A DNA stretch of 64,000 bases from Macrotis lagotis (GCF_037893015.1 NC_133666.1:566155237-566219236), one strand, 5' to 3'; positions 44,880 through 55,557 are shown, numbered from the stretch's first letter. A program made the numbers and translations. Notes: generated from the letters alone by a model not told the origin.

Positions 44880-45080
44880 CCATAATCTCCTTTCAAATAT
44901 GAATCAAGTGATTACCTACTCCAAGAAGTCCTCATTTATGACCTACACCTATCTCTTCCTAGTTTTCTTATTTGAATATGAATAGCATAATACTTTGTAT
45001 TGCAATTTTATGATTTTATGTGCCATTTGTATTATTCTTATTTTGTTTCTATTTGTGTATATTTAGTGTCTCCAATTAGA
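44880..45080 (+). repeat. L2-like fragment
   Basis: GTGATTACCTACTCCAAGAA, GTCCTCATTTATGACCTACA and TAGATGGAAATTTTCTGAAG. Confidence 0.5.
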
Positions 45081-45114
45081 TGGAAATTTTCTGAAGGATG
45101 ATAGGATTATATTC

Positions 45115-45235
45115 TATCATAGAATCTAAACTTGAAGGGACTTAAGAGGTTATCTAGTCCAACACCCTTCATTTTACAAATAAAGAATCTAAGGGCAAAG
45201 AAGATAGATAACTTTCCAAAGGTCACAGTCAGTCA
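45115..45235. repeat. Ancient CR1/MIR-like repeat motif, second copy
   Basis: CATAGAATCTAAACTTGAAG, GGTTATCTAGTCCAACACCC and CTTTCCAAAGGTCACAG; compare 10990-11115. Confidence 0.5.
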
Positions 45236-45239
45236 AAAA

Positions 45240-45545
45240 AAAGCATTATTCTGGTTATATGCTAAATACTGTACTAAGTTCTTGGGGAGAAAAGAAGTAA
45301 AAAAAAACCAATATCTACTCTCAAGGAACTCATATTCTAATGGGGAAAGTGACATATAATTATTTAGGTACATGCAAGATTATATATGTACATATATGCA
45401 TATACATACATTTATGCATAATAGAATCATCTTCCATCTAATTTATGTTTATATAATATAATATAAATATAATATAAGCTATAAGTAAAATAACAATAAG
45501 GTAATCTCAGAGATGAAGACTGAGACCTGGAAAAGGTCTCCTGAA
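45240..45545 (+). repeat. Unnamed ancient long repeat, 5' part
   Basis: GCATTATTCTGGTTATATGC, ATCTACTCTCAAGGAACTCA, ATTCTAATGGGGAAAGTGAC, a degenerate AT/AC-rich stretch, then GGTAATCTCAGAGATGAAGA. Confidence 0.55.
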
Positions 45546-45859
45546 GCTTGTTTCATGTGACCTTTTGACTATGAGTATCCTTAAGGCTTGTCTTGGGATA
45601 TCGTTATCTTGCTTCAATGAGCAGATGACTCATAAATTGGTATACCGAATCTCATAATTCTTCTATATTCCATCACCAAAAGACTGTAAGACATCTTAAA
45701 TTAAGTGTTCCATAGGTATCTCAAGCTCATTATTTCTAAGAATCTCCTAAACTATCATTCCATTCACCCAGAGTTTTCTTCTGTAATTCCCTGCAAATGG
45801 TCAGTTGACAAATCTTTGCAATTCCACCTCCACAGTCTCTCTTTGACTTACCTACTTAT

Positions 45860-46720
45860 CATTCTAGTCCTCATAGGACCACCTTCGAACTTCAGATATT
45901 CATCACTTTTCACATTGACTATTGCAAGTCTCCTAATTGGACACCCAAGTTTGTAGTACCTCTCCTCATCATCACCTCTCCACAAAGGTACCCAAAGGAT
46001 TTTCCTAGAGCATATGTGATTATGTTTCTATGCCACAGAAGAATCTGTAGTTATTCCCCATTATCTTTAGACTAAAACATAAACTTCTGCACTTGACATT
46101 TAAAACTCTTTGTAATGAGACTCCAGACTACTTTTCTAGGTTAATTTCACATTACTCTCCTTCATAGACTTGATGTTTTTTACCAAACTGGTCTAGTTAC
46201 TATTCCCCAAACTTGAAATTCTGTCTTTTGTTGTTGTTTTTGCAAGGCAATGGGGTTAAATGACTTGCCCAAGGTCACAAAGCTATGTAATTGTTAAGTG
46301 TCTGAGGTCATACTTGAACTTGGGTCTTCCTGACTCCAGGGTCAGTGTTCTATCCACTGTGCCACCTAGCTGCCTCTGGAATGCTATATTTTACTCTTGT
46401 GACTTTACTATTTCCCCATACTAGAATGAAATTCATCTTCACCTCTGCTTCTTAGAATTTCTGCCTTCCTTAAAAGTCTGAGATCAGTACCACCTCCTAA
46501 GAGGAGTTTTTGCTGATCTCTATGGGTGATAATGGTTTCTTTTCCCTCAAATAAACATGCATAAGTTTATCTTCTTATATATTATATATCCCCAAGAAAA
46601 TGTAAGTTAATTGCAATCAGACAGTTTTTTATTTTTTTATTCTCTCCTTTATCTTCTGTCCCAACATCTCACTTGGTATATTGCACAAAATCATCATTTG
46701 AATGTTTTTTGGCTTTGGTT
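45860..46720 (+). repeat. L2 LINE 3' portion split by a SINE
   Basis: TTCACATTGACTATTGCAAG, AGGATTTTCCTAGAGCATAT and TCTGCACTTGACATTTAAAA lie left of the SINE. CCACCTCCTAAGAGGAG and GAAAATGTAAGTTAATTGCA lie right of it. Confidence 0.7.
46205..46377 (-). mobile_element. MAR1/WSINE-like SINE
   Basis: TTGCAAGGCAATGGGGTTAA, GACTTGCCCAAGGTCACAAA and TCTATCCACTGTGCCACCTA. The flanking duplication is not clear. It is inserted in the L2 copy at 45860-46720. Confidence 0.87.
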
Positions 46721-46847
46721 GAACTCTATTGGATGGGATTTTCCTAATTTTTGCTAGATCATTTTACATACCTCCAAAACCCAACAATAATTTTACAAGT
46801 TTTGAATTTTATTGCTAATGGAAAGTATGTGCAATGACAGAATGGAC

Positions 46848-47060
46848 AGAGGCAGCAAGTAGTATGGTAGATAGAGTGCTAAACCTAGAGTCAGGAAGAT
46901 CTGTGTTCAAATGTGATCTCAGATACTATCTGTTTAACCTCTGCCTTAGTTTTCCCAGCTGTAAAAAACTGAGGATAATCATAGAACACACCTTACAGTG
47001 CTATTGTGGTAATGATAAAATGAGACAATATTTGTAAAAATGCTTAGCACAATGCACGAC
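46848..47060 (+). repeat. MIR/THER1-type SINE
   Basis: GAGGCAGCAAGTAGTATGGT, ACCTAGAGTCAGGAAGATCT and AAAATGCTTAGCACAATGCA. Confidence 0.72.
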
Positions 47061-47939
47061 CCTATTGTTTATTCCTGTGCCAATGGGTTCTCTACAACCT
47101 TGCCAATGTTATAATAATTAAATAATATATATGGTGATGTTTCATATATTTTTCATTGGAATCTGACTAGAAGTGAGGTTAAACATATTTTGTGACAGAA
47201 TCATATCAACATTGCTATTCTCAATGTAAGTGAACCTTGAAGATATAAGGAAGTTGCAGCCAAATAGACAGATGGCTCACAGGTTCTCCTTGGAGAGGCA
47301 AATTAAAGAGTTAGATTGATCATCACTCCAAAGATTTTTAAAAAATGTCATTTTGTAGACTATTTGGTCATCTCTTGGTGAGAGCTCAAGATGAATAAGC
47401 AAAATGCTCATCATGCATATAAATTTTATTTTAAAGGATTAGCAAAAATTTCTATGAAGAACTCAATAAGATCCTCCAAATTAAATTGTCATATATATTA
47501 ATACTTGATTATTTCAATGCAAAGAGGACAATGAAAATTATGTTACAAAATATGGTCCAGGATCAAGAAACAAAAGAGACTGAAGATTTTTAAAATATAT
47601 CAAACCTTATAATTATACATCACAAATGCCTTTTTTCATTAAAACAATTGTGAGGCACTGGTCATATGTTATATAATATCTCACATACATATGAGAAATT
47701 AGCTATATTATAATAGGCAATAATTTACTTCTGATATGGTAATCATTTTTGAATCATCTTTCTGGGTAGTTCTGCTAGACCACCAACTTGTTAGTCTAAA
47801 AGTAAAAGTTAATTCCAAAATTAAAAAGAAGTTTGAGTAAATATGGCATGGAATTAAAATGTTTCAAATCTCATTTATTTGAACAAACTATTGATACTCC
47901 ACCCCTCCAAAAAAAATAGAGAACTGGCTAAAGGAATAG

Positions 47940-48060
47940 TCATCAATTTAATTCAATAAACATTTATTTGCTTCCTATTATACACAAAGTACTTTATGAG
48001 ATGCTGGGAATACACCCAAATATAATAATCCCTGCAGTCAAGGATTTATGTGAACCTGAA
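47940..48060 (+). repeat. Fragment of the unnamed ancient long repeat inside the RTE copy
   Basis: CAATAAACATTTATTTGCTT, ATGAGATGCTGGGAATACAC and TCCCTGCAGTCAAGGATTTA. Confidence 0.5.
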
Positions 48061-48432
48061 TATGGATAAGGACTGCCACTATTTTCTGTAGAAATTTATT
48101 TATCCTGCCCCACAAGATTGCCACTAAAAGAATTTAACAACCACCTCAAGAGCAAAAATTACTTCATTTCCTTGACAAGTAGAGAGATATGACAGCTAAA
48201 GACTACACTGGTTTAAATATTAAATTCATTTGCAAAATCTTATGGAGAGAAATTATGGAAGTTACAGTTATCTCATAATAAAGTGAAAGGCAAGTAAGAG
48301 AATATCACTTGACAGAAAGTTTGGTATGAGATCTAATTAAGCTATATCATCATGAATTTTTGAGGATGATATTGGAAGGAAGAAAACAAGCAAAAAATCA
48401 AATAGACCTACAGATATTTCTATGATCATTTT

Positions 48433-48575
48433 CTTTTTTTATATATTTTATTTATCTTCAGACAATGGGGTTAAGTGAATTGCCCAAGGTCACACAGCTA
48501 GGCAATTATTAAGTGTCTGAGTCCAGATTTGAACTGACTCCAGGGCTAGTGCACTATGCCACCTAGATGCCTCCT
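48433..48575 (-). mobile_element. MAR1/WSINE-like SINE inside the RTE copy
   Basis: GACAATGGGGTTAAGTGAAT, GTCACACAGCTAGGCAATTA and GCTAGTGCACTATGCCACCT. The flanking duplication of 13 bases has 10 matches (48420-48432 and 48576-48588). Confidence 0.83.
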
Positions 48576-49164
48576 CTATGGTTATTATCTTCATCAATGA
48601 TATTGGAGCCACCTTACTTAGACTCTCACATTAGAGTTACTAGTATGTTTAATGAGGAAATTAAAATAGCAATTTTAAAAACCCACATAGACAGGACAGC
48701 TGGATTAGACCAAGCATGCATGGGAGTTACTTGCTGATAGAGGTCACACAATACTAAGTGGGTTGAGGGATTCCATTGTCAAGATAATTAAAAGAAGAGA
48801 AGTTAACAAATCATTAGATTTATTGCAAAAACACAATCTAGAGAACATGTTGCTACCGACTCTTAGGATAACTTTCTTATGTTGACAAAATCCTTGTAAG
48901 AATTATTTAGATTTGTATTGAAGACATACTTTGTAAAGAGCTGAAATGGGAGCAGACAGGCTTTTGCAAATCATATTCTACAGCAGATGGTATCTTTACA
49001 GTCATATAATTCATTTGAAAGGTGGAGAGATTAAAGATCCCAGAGTGCTTATTTTTATTTGATTATAGAAAGGCATTTGATTTGGTAAATCTACTTCACT
49101 CAGATATGTCTCTAGTATGTGTTAAAGTCATGCAAAATTCTTTCAAAAACAAACCAATAAAGTC

Positions 49165-50265
49165 GGTCATTTATGAAGTGCATATTGCATTCCAGGTACT
49201 GCTGTTAAACACTGGGGACAGAAAGAAAAGGAAAAGAAAATCCTGCCCTCAAGGAACTCACAGACTAATGGGAGGAGACACCATGCAAACAATTATGTGA
49301 ACCAACAAGATATAGACAGGATAAATTGAGGGTAATCTCAGAAAGAAAGCACTAGAGTTCAAGAAGGCTAAAAATGACTTTTCCTAGGAGGACTTTAGCA
49401 AAGGAATGACTTCCTTTTGAAGGAAAGCCAGGGAAGCTAGGAGACAAAGCTGAAAAGAGAGAGCATTTCAAACATAAACTGGAGGGTCTTATGTGAGGAA
49501 CAAGGAGAGCAGTACAACTGAGCATCAAATATATAAAGGGGAGAAAGTATTAGAAAGTGGAAAAAGAAAGAAGGGGATAGGTTATGAAGGGTTTTAAATG
49601 CTAGACAGAATTATTCTATTTGGTCCTGAAGGTAACAGGTAGCCAGTGGAGTTTATTGAATAGAGAAGGTAATATGGTCTACTCTGTGTTTTAGGAAGAT
49701 CAGTTTGACAGCAGTGAAGAATTGATTGGACTGCAGTAGATGATAGAACAACTAACAGACTATTACAATAGTCTAGGCCTGAGGCACTCACAACAGAGCA
49801 ATGGTGATGTTTGTTCTTCATCCTGAAGAAGACTATGACATCTGGGAGGTGATGCTATGATAAGCAAGTGAATTGGATTTGAATGAGAGGGTGCTGTGCT
49901 AAGTCAATAGCCTTACTTTCTCCTCAGATCCACTGGTCAGATATGAATCAGGACAACTAGAGATGGCTCTGGATGTGAAACAATAAGGGTTAAGTGACTT
50001 GCCCAAGGTCACACAGTTAATACGTATGTTAATATCTGAATCTAGATTTGAACTCAGGTCCTCCTGTCTCCAAGCCTGGTTGTCTTCCCACCGCCCCACC
50101 TAGCTACCACAATAATAGCATTTTCAGGGAATAAGTAGGCATATGTGAGCACATTATGAAAATAGAATCAACAGGAGTTGGCAATGATTTTATATCTGAA
50201 GTGAAAGAGAATGATTTTATATATGAAGTGGAAAGAGAATGAGTTTCAAGCCTGGAACATAACTT
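49165..50265 (+). repeat. Unnamed ancient long repeat, longest copy, split by a SINE
   Basis: About 800 bp after removal of the SINE at 49800-50105. Landmarks in order: GGAACTCACAGACTAATGGG, GAAGGAAAGCCAGGGAAGCT, GGTTATGAAGGGTTTTAAAT, GCTAGACAGAATTATTCTAT, GTAACAGGTAGCCAGTGGAG and, after the SINE, ATAGAATCAACAGGAGTTGG. A 27/28-bp tandem duplication lies at 50183-50237. Confidence 0.65.
49800..50105 (-). repeat. Long-tailed tRNA-derived SINE
   Basis: Reverse of the 8178-8490 type: TGTTTGTTCTTCATCCTGAA, TCAGATATGAATCAGGACAA, GTTAAGTGACTTGCCCAAGG and GATTTGAACTCAGGTCCTCC. Confidence 0.78.
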
Positions 50266-50283
50266 CATTCAACAATCCTATGA

Positions 50284-50286
50284 TTA

Positions 50287-50327
<41 letters not shown>

Positions 50328-50328
50328 T
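50284..50328 (+). repeat. (AT)n microsatellite
   Basis: Near-perfect TA repeats with one CATA break. Confidence 0.95.
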
Positions 50329-50329
50329 T

Positions 50330-50754
50330 CTATATCAAATGAGGCATAGAAGGAAGGAAATATTGGCTCATCAAAAATGCTTACCATTGTCATAATGATA
50401 ACCATCAGAAAATCCAGATCAAAGCAAGAACCCAGATCTGATGCTACACATACCGCTGATTCAATTAAGCCTGAGAACAAAACCATCTACATAGGTATAA
50501 TAAATACCAAACCAGCTGATGAAGGGAGCAGAATTCTCACTGTACATGTCATATTCCCATCTGATCTAAACCAATGAGAATTGATTAAATTCCTGTTTCA
50601 TTTAAAGATTTTTTTTGACAATGAAGAAGTACCTGCTAAAAGTGTAGCAAGAAAATTTTGAGCACAGAGAAATATTATAACCCTTTTATATTGGAAATGA
50701 AACTTGTAATTTTTCTGTTCTGCTAAATTGACTTTTAGAAACTCCCTCCAGGTA
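50330..50754. other. Intergenic, no recognised feature
   Basis: Nothing supported. Confidence 0.4.
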
Positions 50755-51221
50755 TCCCTAGGTCTGGGCTTGGTGGGTAATCATGTTTCTGATTTTGGTC
50801 CCACTCTTAGGGCAGGAATATGTATAAATGCCAAGCAAGTTCAACAGGCAACAAATATCTCTCATATGTAGTACTAAGGAACATTGTTCATGCGCAGTCA
50901 CACTGGAGTTAAGACCCATCCTTGGAGGGACTTGGCACAATAGCCTCTACCACTCCTACTTCAGGCATTGGTCACTCCTTAAACATGGCCCACGTTTCAC
51001 CCACCATGGAAATATATTTGAGCAAGGTTCTTCCTGGCTTGCCCTCTTTTTTCCCTACTTGACTGCTGACCAAATAACTCCCCTTTCTTCTCCCTTTTCT
51101 TTTTCTAAGCTGGATTCAGGTGCTCTGGCTCCATGATACTGGACCAGTGTAGTCCCAGCTCCATGCAGCTGGATCTATGCTGATTAAAGTTTCCTTTATC
51201 TTTTTTCTTTTTTTTTAATTT

Positions 51222-51430
51222 AACTGTCCTCTTTGCTATTCTCTTTCAACCATCTCTTTTTGTTCAACTTTCTTACTCATCTCCTTTCCCAGCTTGTAAC
51301 TATCTCTTTAAAATGAGTATCCTTTTTGCTATTCTCCCCAGCCATCTCTTCTTTGTCTAAGTAATTACCTTCTTTGAAACTTTAAATTGACTATTTCCTT
51401 CGTTATTTTCCTCAACTGTCTCTTACCTCA
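51222..51430 (+). repeat. Pyrimidine-rich imperfect tandem repeats
   Basis: Three related blocks share TTTGCTATTCTC or TTCGTTATTTTCC followed by CAACCATCTCTT-like text, starting near 51232, 51325 and 51399. Spacing is about 93 and 74 bases. Confidence 0.55.
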
Positions 51431-51519
51431 TGAAAGTCCCTAAACTTGATCCTCCTTCACTTTTGCCTTCTTTCCCTAAATTCCTGCTAATCAGTCTGTC
51501 CTTTAAGAAACTCACTCTC

Positions 51520-51670
51520 AGGGTGGCTAGGTGGTGTGGTGGTGTGGTGGATAGAGCACCAGCCCTGGAGTCAGGAGTACCTGAGTTCAAATCTAACCTC
51601 AGACACTTAATGGTTACCTAGCTATGTGGCCTTGGGCAAGCCACTTAAGTCCATTTGCCTTGCAAAAGCT
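51520..51670 (+). mobile_element. MAR1/WSINE-like SINE
   Basis: GGGTGGCTAGGTGGTGTGGT with an extra GGTGTGGT duplication in the head, then GTACCTGAGTTCAAATCTAA and TTGGGCAAGCCACTTAAGTC. It splits the LTR-like sequence. Confidence 0.9.
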
Positions 51671-51725
51671 GTATATGTGTATATATATATATATATATAA
51701 ATATATATATATATAAATATATATG
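51671..51725 (+). repeat. (AT)n tract at the SINE 3' tail
   Basis: TA repeats directly follow the SINE end, probably grown from its tail. Confidence 0.93.
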
Positions 51726-51960
51726 AAAGAAAATATTTTGTGGCCTTCTTGTGGTAATTTGCAAACCATTTGTGCAATCTGTGAATTAAAGTCTAAGCTT
51801 TTCTTATCTGCCTGAGTCAGAAATTGGTGAGCTCTTAAATCAAATAAACCAAAGCTGTATGTTCTCACTCCAGTTGCTCCAGCAAGCTTACATTTTGTTG
51901 GCCTCCTGCAAACCAAAATTTCTTTACTTAGGCTTTTTCGGCAAGTTAGCATGTAGCATA

Positions 51961-52825
51961 TATACCTTTAAGATCTGTTGTCTGAGATATTTAGTTCTAT
52001 ATAAGTAAGACATGATGTTTCATAGAATCACTTTATCACTTGATCGAAACTTTGTAAAAGTTTGTTTTTTGACCTCTATAGGTAATCAACCACCTTTGAA
52101 GAGAAGAGTAAGCGAAAAAAATTCTTAAAACTTTTTTGGAGAATGACATTATATTTGATACATATTTTCATTTGATTCTAGAGAGATTTTACATTAAACT
52201 CAGTGATAGTTTTTTCATGATTTGTTTGACTTTATTTAAAGTCATAATACAAGAGAGAGAATGTGGAATGATTATTTATTTTCTCTAAAAGGCCTTCATT
52301 ATATAAGCACATTAGTAGAAAAGACAAGAGGACCCTGAGGAGACTTTATATGGCTTTCTACAATTAGCATATTAATTCAATAACTTTGTTGGATTGGTTA
52401 TTTGTTGCCTTGAAAATCCTGGCCCTGAGAGGATGAATTATTTGTAAAGGACAAAAAGAAGAGAGACTAGGAAGAAGGCTTTCTGCACCACTTAGGTAAG
52501 GTGTCAAGGTGTGGAAATGTGTAGTTATTGAATGGAGCTAAATAAATGTTCTATTGTGAAAGGTGCCCCTAGAGGATTTGCACGTTAGGAAGGGAGGGTG
52601 GGAAGTCTAGGGAAAGTATGGGGGGGCGGTCAAAGACATTGTTACAATATATCAATAAACCTAGTCATTCAGATTTTTCTTTTATTAACATCTTCCACCT
52701 CCTACCCCTTATCAAAAGAATCATTTAAAAACAAAAGAAAAGGACAAAAAAAATCTCACTACTATCTACTTGGTACCTCAAACAACTTTCTATATAAGCC
52801 ATTGTTGGAGAAAAATTTGTCTAAC
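51961..52825. other. Intergenic, no recognised feature
   Basis: Nothing supported; it could be decayed provirus interior, without evidence. Confidence 0.35.
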
Positions 52826-52966
52826 TTTTTTTTTTGCAAGGCAATGGGGTCAAGTGACTTACCTAAAGTCACAAACCTAGGTAAGTAGTAAGTATCTAAA
52901 GTTAGATTTGAACTCAGGACCTTCTGACTAGGGCCAGTGCTCTATTCACTGCACCACTTAGCTGCC
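52826..52966 (-). mobile_element. MAR1/WSINE-like SINE
   Basis: TTGCAAGGCAATGGGGTCAA, GATTTGAACTCAGGACCTTC and CTCTATTCACTGCACCACTT. A short imperfect duplication around TCTAAC flanks it. Confidence 0.85.
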
Positions 52967-53316
52967 TCTAACCTTCTTAATCTTAAGAAAGTACTGCCTG
53001 TCTGATATTTTCTGAGGTCTTTTGACTTCCTTTCTATTGTTCAATAAACTCTGACTTCCATCTTTCAGCATAATCCACTTCTCAAATGTAATTTCAATGT
53101 AACTCTTTCCATAGGGCAGCTATGTGGCCCAGTGGATAGAGCACTGGTCTTGGAGTCGGGACGACCTTGGACACTTGATATTTACCAGTTGTGTGACCTT
53201 GGACATATCACTTAACCCTGATTGCTCTGAATACAAGGCCATCCCCTGTCCTCCTGATTTACATCTGGGCACTGGACCCAGGTGGCTGAAGCTGGTGACT
53301 TAGCAAAGTAGCCCTG

Positions 53317-53816
53317 ATGAAGGAGGAATGGGTGGTTTTACCATAAAGATGAGAGTTATTTGAAAGTGATAAACTCACGACTAGCCTTAGAGTTGGAGAA
53401 ACTCAGGATTTATTTTATTTTACAAGCATGAAAAGGCTCACAGAAACAACTTAGGCCTGGGGAAAGAATTTTGTTAACAAGCTACAATATAGGAAAGAAT
53501 TTAGAGGAAAGAAGAGAGAAGGAAATGGCTGGGAGCATGGGAGAGGAGAAAAGAAGAAAAGCTTCATTCTACACAGATCCTACCACATGGAACTGAGGAC
53601 ATATTGCTCCAGCACATATAGCTTAGAGAGAGAAAGTGGCCATTTTACAAAAGAAGAAAAGACAGAGAAAAAGAGAGATCCCCTCTAGAAGACCTTACTT
53701 AAATATATATTTCCATAGTAGGGTGGACAAGAGTGGTGCTTGTGGAGTGATTTAGCACCTGGCTCTGAGTATCCTCCAATATATATGCAGCTGCTTGTTT
53801 GAGTTCGATTATTGCC
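53317..53816 (-). repeat. LTR-like sequence inside the split SINE
   Basis: On the minus strand there is a TATATATTTAAG box near 53700-53712, then a pyrimidine-rich stretch, and an AAAATAAAATAAATCC signal near 53405-53423 followed by a U5-like end. The LTR termini are not certain. Confidence 0.4.
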
Positions 53817-54343
53817 TGTGATGAAACACAATTCAGACCCAGGAATGCAGGTATGGAAGAAAATAGAGATTTATTAAAAGAAGTTACAACACAAAAGAAA
53901 GTGATCGGTAAAGAGAGAGAGAGACAGAGATAAAAGAACAGTCAAGCAGAGTTGATTGGGTCAGAAAGTGAGAGGCAACTGGCCCAGAACAGAAGTACAA
54001 CTCAGATTTTATGGTCTTGCACCTGATCCAGAGAGCAAAAGGTGAATCCCCCGCCCCTTACTCAATGGTAATTAGTTAGAGGGTTGAAGCCTGAGATCAG
54101 GATACAAATTTTACATTAAACAGTGAAATAATGGGAATCAATTTACATCTCGAGTGAGAAACCTCCACCCATTTAACAAGATTTAACAACCTTTAAGATA
54201 CAGATTTTGTTTCTGCTACATTCATAATTCTCTACATCTTTTCCCTGCATCATGTAGGCTATAGGGGCAGCCCCTCAAGGAGTGGTTAAGACAGTACTCA
54301 TTGGTCATGGATGTCATTCTATGCCCTAATCTTTCCTGTCACA
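53817..54343 (-). mobile_element. Solo LTR-like element, 527 bp
   Basis: The ends form a 5-bp inverted repeat, TGTGA...TCACA. On the minus strand a CATAAAA box lies near 54007-54013, a TCTCTGTCTCTCTCTCTC stretch follows, and AATAAA is at 53875-53870, about 135 bases past the TATA-like box. That is LTR architecture. No clear direct target-site duplication and no internal coding region, so it is a solo or rearranged LTR of an old endogenous retrovirus. Confidence 0.6.
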
Positions 54344-54348
54344 CAAAG

Positions 54349-54580
54349 GTGTGACCTTTAGGTATAACATGACATTTTCTGCATGACCTTCAGGTCCAAC
54401 ATTACCATTTCCTTCATGACCTTAAGGTCCAACATGACCATTTCCTGCATGACCTTCAGGTCTAACATTACCATTTCCTTCATGACCTTCAGGTCTAACA
54501 TGACTATTTCCTTTATGGCCTTCAGGTTCAACATGATCATTTCCTGCAATGGCCTTAAGGTCCAACATGACCATTTCCCT
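54349..54580 (+). repeat. 33-bp minisatellite, about 7 copies
   Basis: The unit CATGACCTTCAGGTC(C/T)AACAT(T/G)ACCATTTCC(T/C) recurs exactly every 33 bases, starting at 54382, 54415, 54448, 54481, 54514 and 54547, with a partial unit before. As 33 is a multiple of three, both strands stay open, giving 11-residue repeats such as MLDLKVMKEMV. That is not evidence of a gene. Confidence 0.93.
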
Positions 54581-54694
54581 GTGCCCTGCTTTACCCCCTC
54601 ATTCAAATCCAGTTCATGTGCTTGTCATGGCATCACTTCCTCTGTTATCAAGAGCTTCTGCAAAAAAGGACAAACATCATCCTCTCCATTGTTA

Positions 54695-55145
54695 AATATA
54701 AATTTGCCAAAATAAGAGAGTAACCTTAGTCCATCCCTCTACTCCTCCTTCACCTTTCTGGCTCTCAGCCTTCCAAGGTGAATGTTTAATTCCAGTCATG
54801 TAAAGGTGGATCACCCCTGACTCCTCTTTGCATAGGAAGTGAGCAAGACTTTCTATAAAAGTTTGGCCAACTTCCTTCTCCATGCTGGACCCACAGGGTA
54901 ATTTCTTATGGCTGTTTTCCATTTCCTTTCCTCTTTCCCCTCAGGTATTTTAACCTCGACCTTTGTTATTCAGCCTGTCCTTAGGTAGCTCACTGCTTCT
55001 CCAGATGAGTTTAATCTGTGAACTGTTCATGGTCTGTAATATATGTGATTCTTGCAGGTCTGTGAATTAAAGTCTGACCTTTTTGCACCTCTGGAATCAA
55101 TCTGTGAGTTTTTCAATTAGACCAAACCCTGATTTTTAAGCCTTT
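54695..55145 (+). repeat. LTR-like sequence, plus orientation
   Basis: A CTATAAAAGTTTGGCC TATA-like box lies near 54854. TCTGTGAATTAAAGTCTGAC near 55060 has an AATTAAA signal, followed by a U5-like ACACC/CTGTGAG stretch. It is related to the sequence at 51480-51900. No coding content. Confidence 0.5.
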
Positions 55146-55540
55146 CCCTGAGGGTACTGCCCTTTCCTATTACCATCATGACCAAAATGTCCTTCTCTTT
55201 CTGTATTTGAATTTTATCATCTCTACCAGGAAGTGAGTATGAAAGTTTGTCTTCATTTCTTTTGTAATTTGTCATTGATTTCATCAGCGTGTTAAAGTTT
55301 TTCAAAGGTCTTTTTCTCTATGATGTTATCATTGTATGATTTTTTTTACCAAGTTCCCTTTATTTCACTGCATAGTTCACAAAAGCTTTCCCATTTCCTC
55401 TGAAATACAACATTTCACTATTTTTATGATTCAATAATATTTCATTCCATTTTTCAATCAGTCAGCCAGTTAAGAAATTTAAGAATTAAGATATTTAAAT
55501 TAAAAAAATAAGAATATTTAAGAATTATAAGAAACTTTTT
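55146..55540 (-). repeat. Old L1-like fragment and unassigned flank
   Basis: About 55330-55470 resembles the minus-strand L1 ORF2/3' UTR junction (TTTCACTGCATAGTTCACAA, AATATTTCATTCCATTTTTC). The rest is unassigned. Confidence 0.4.
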
Positions 55541-55557
55541 AAAAAATCCACTTCATG

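Larger units (their letters stand above)
47250..49160 (+). mobile_element. Decayed RTE-clade (BovB-like) LINE, EN and RT segments
   Basis: Plus-strand translation in broken frames gives an endonuclease-like part at about 47440-47620 (FYEELNKILQIKLSYILIL, then NAK, then LQNMVQDQETK). A linker resembling SSDHRLVRAKIKVNSK-type RTE sequence lies near 47760-47850. A reverse-transcriptase part at about 48880-49090 reads WEQTGFCKSYSTADGIFTVI and FLFDYRKAFDLVNLL, the RTE motif A block with its aspartate. There are many stops and frameshifts, plus two later insertions (47940-48060 and 48433-48575). It is not functional. Confidence 0.72.
50755..51960 (+). repeat. LTR-like sequence, plus orientation, with SINE insertion
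   Basis: The 3' part (about 51480-51900 without the SINE) shares TCAG.CTGTCCTT, CTCACT and TCTGTGAATTAAAGTCT, in the same order, with 54930-55145. The latter has a TATA-like box and AATTAAA signal as in an LTR. A further GATTAAAGTTTCC lies near 51182. The ends are not defined. This is an old endogenous-retrovirus-type regulatory repeat with no coding capacity. Confidence 0.45.
53112..54690 (+). repeat. Long-tailed SINE split by a 1.27-kb insert
   Basis: The left half (53112-53316) has GGGCAGCTATGTGGCCCAGT, GTCCTCCTGATTTACATCTG and GCTGGTGACTTAGCAAAGTA. The right half (54583-54690) has CATTCAAATCCAGTTCATGT, CTTGTCATGGCATCACTTCC and AAAAAGGACAAACATCATCC, which completes the family tail. A 6-bp GCCCTG flanks the insert (53311-53316 and 54583-54588). 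Confidence 0.72.

Noticed and set aside
54358..54715. 82- and 110-codon ORFs with 11-residue repeats
   Set aside because: A 33-bp minisatellite is in frame by arithmetic; the repeats show no sign of coding selection.
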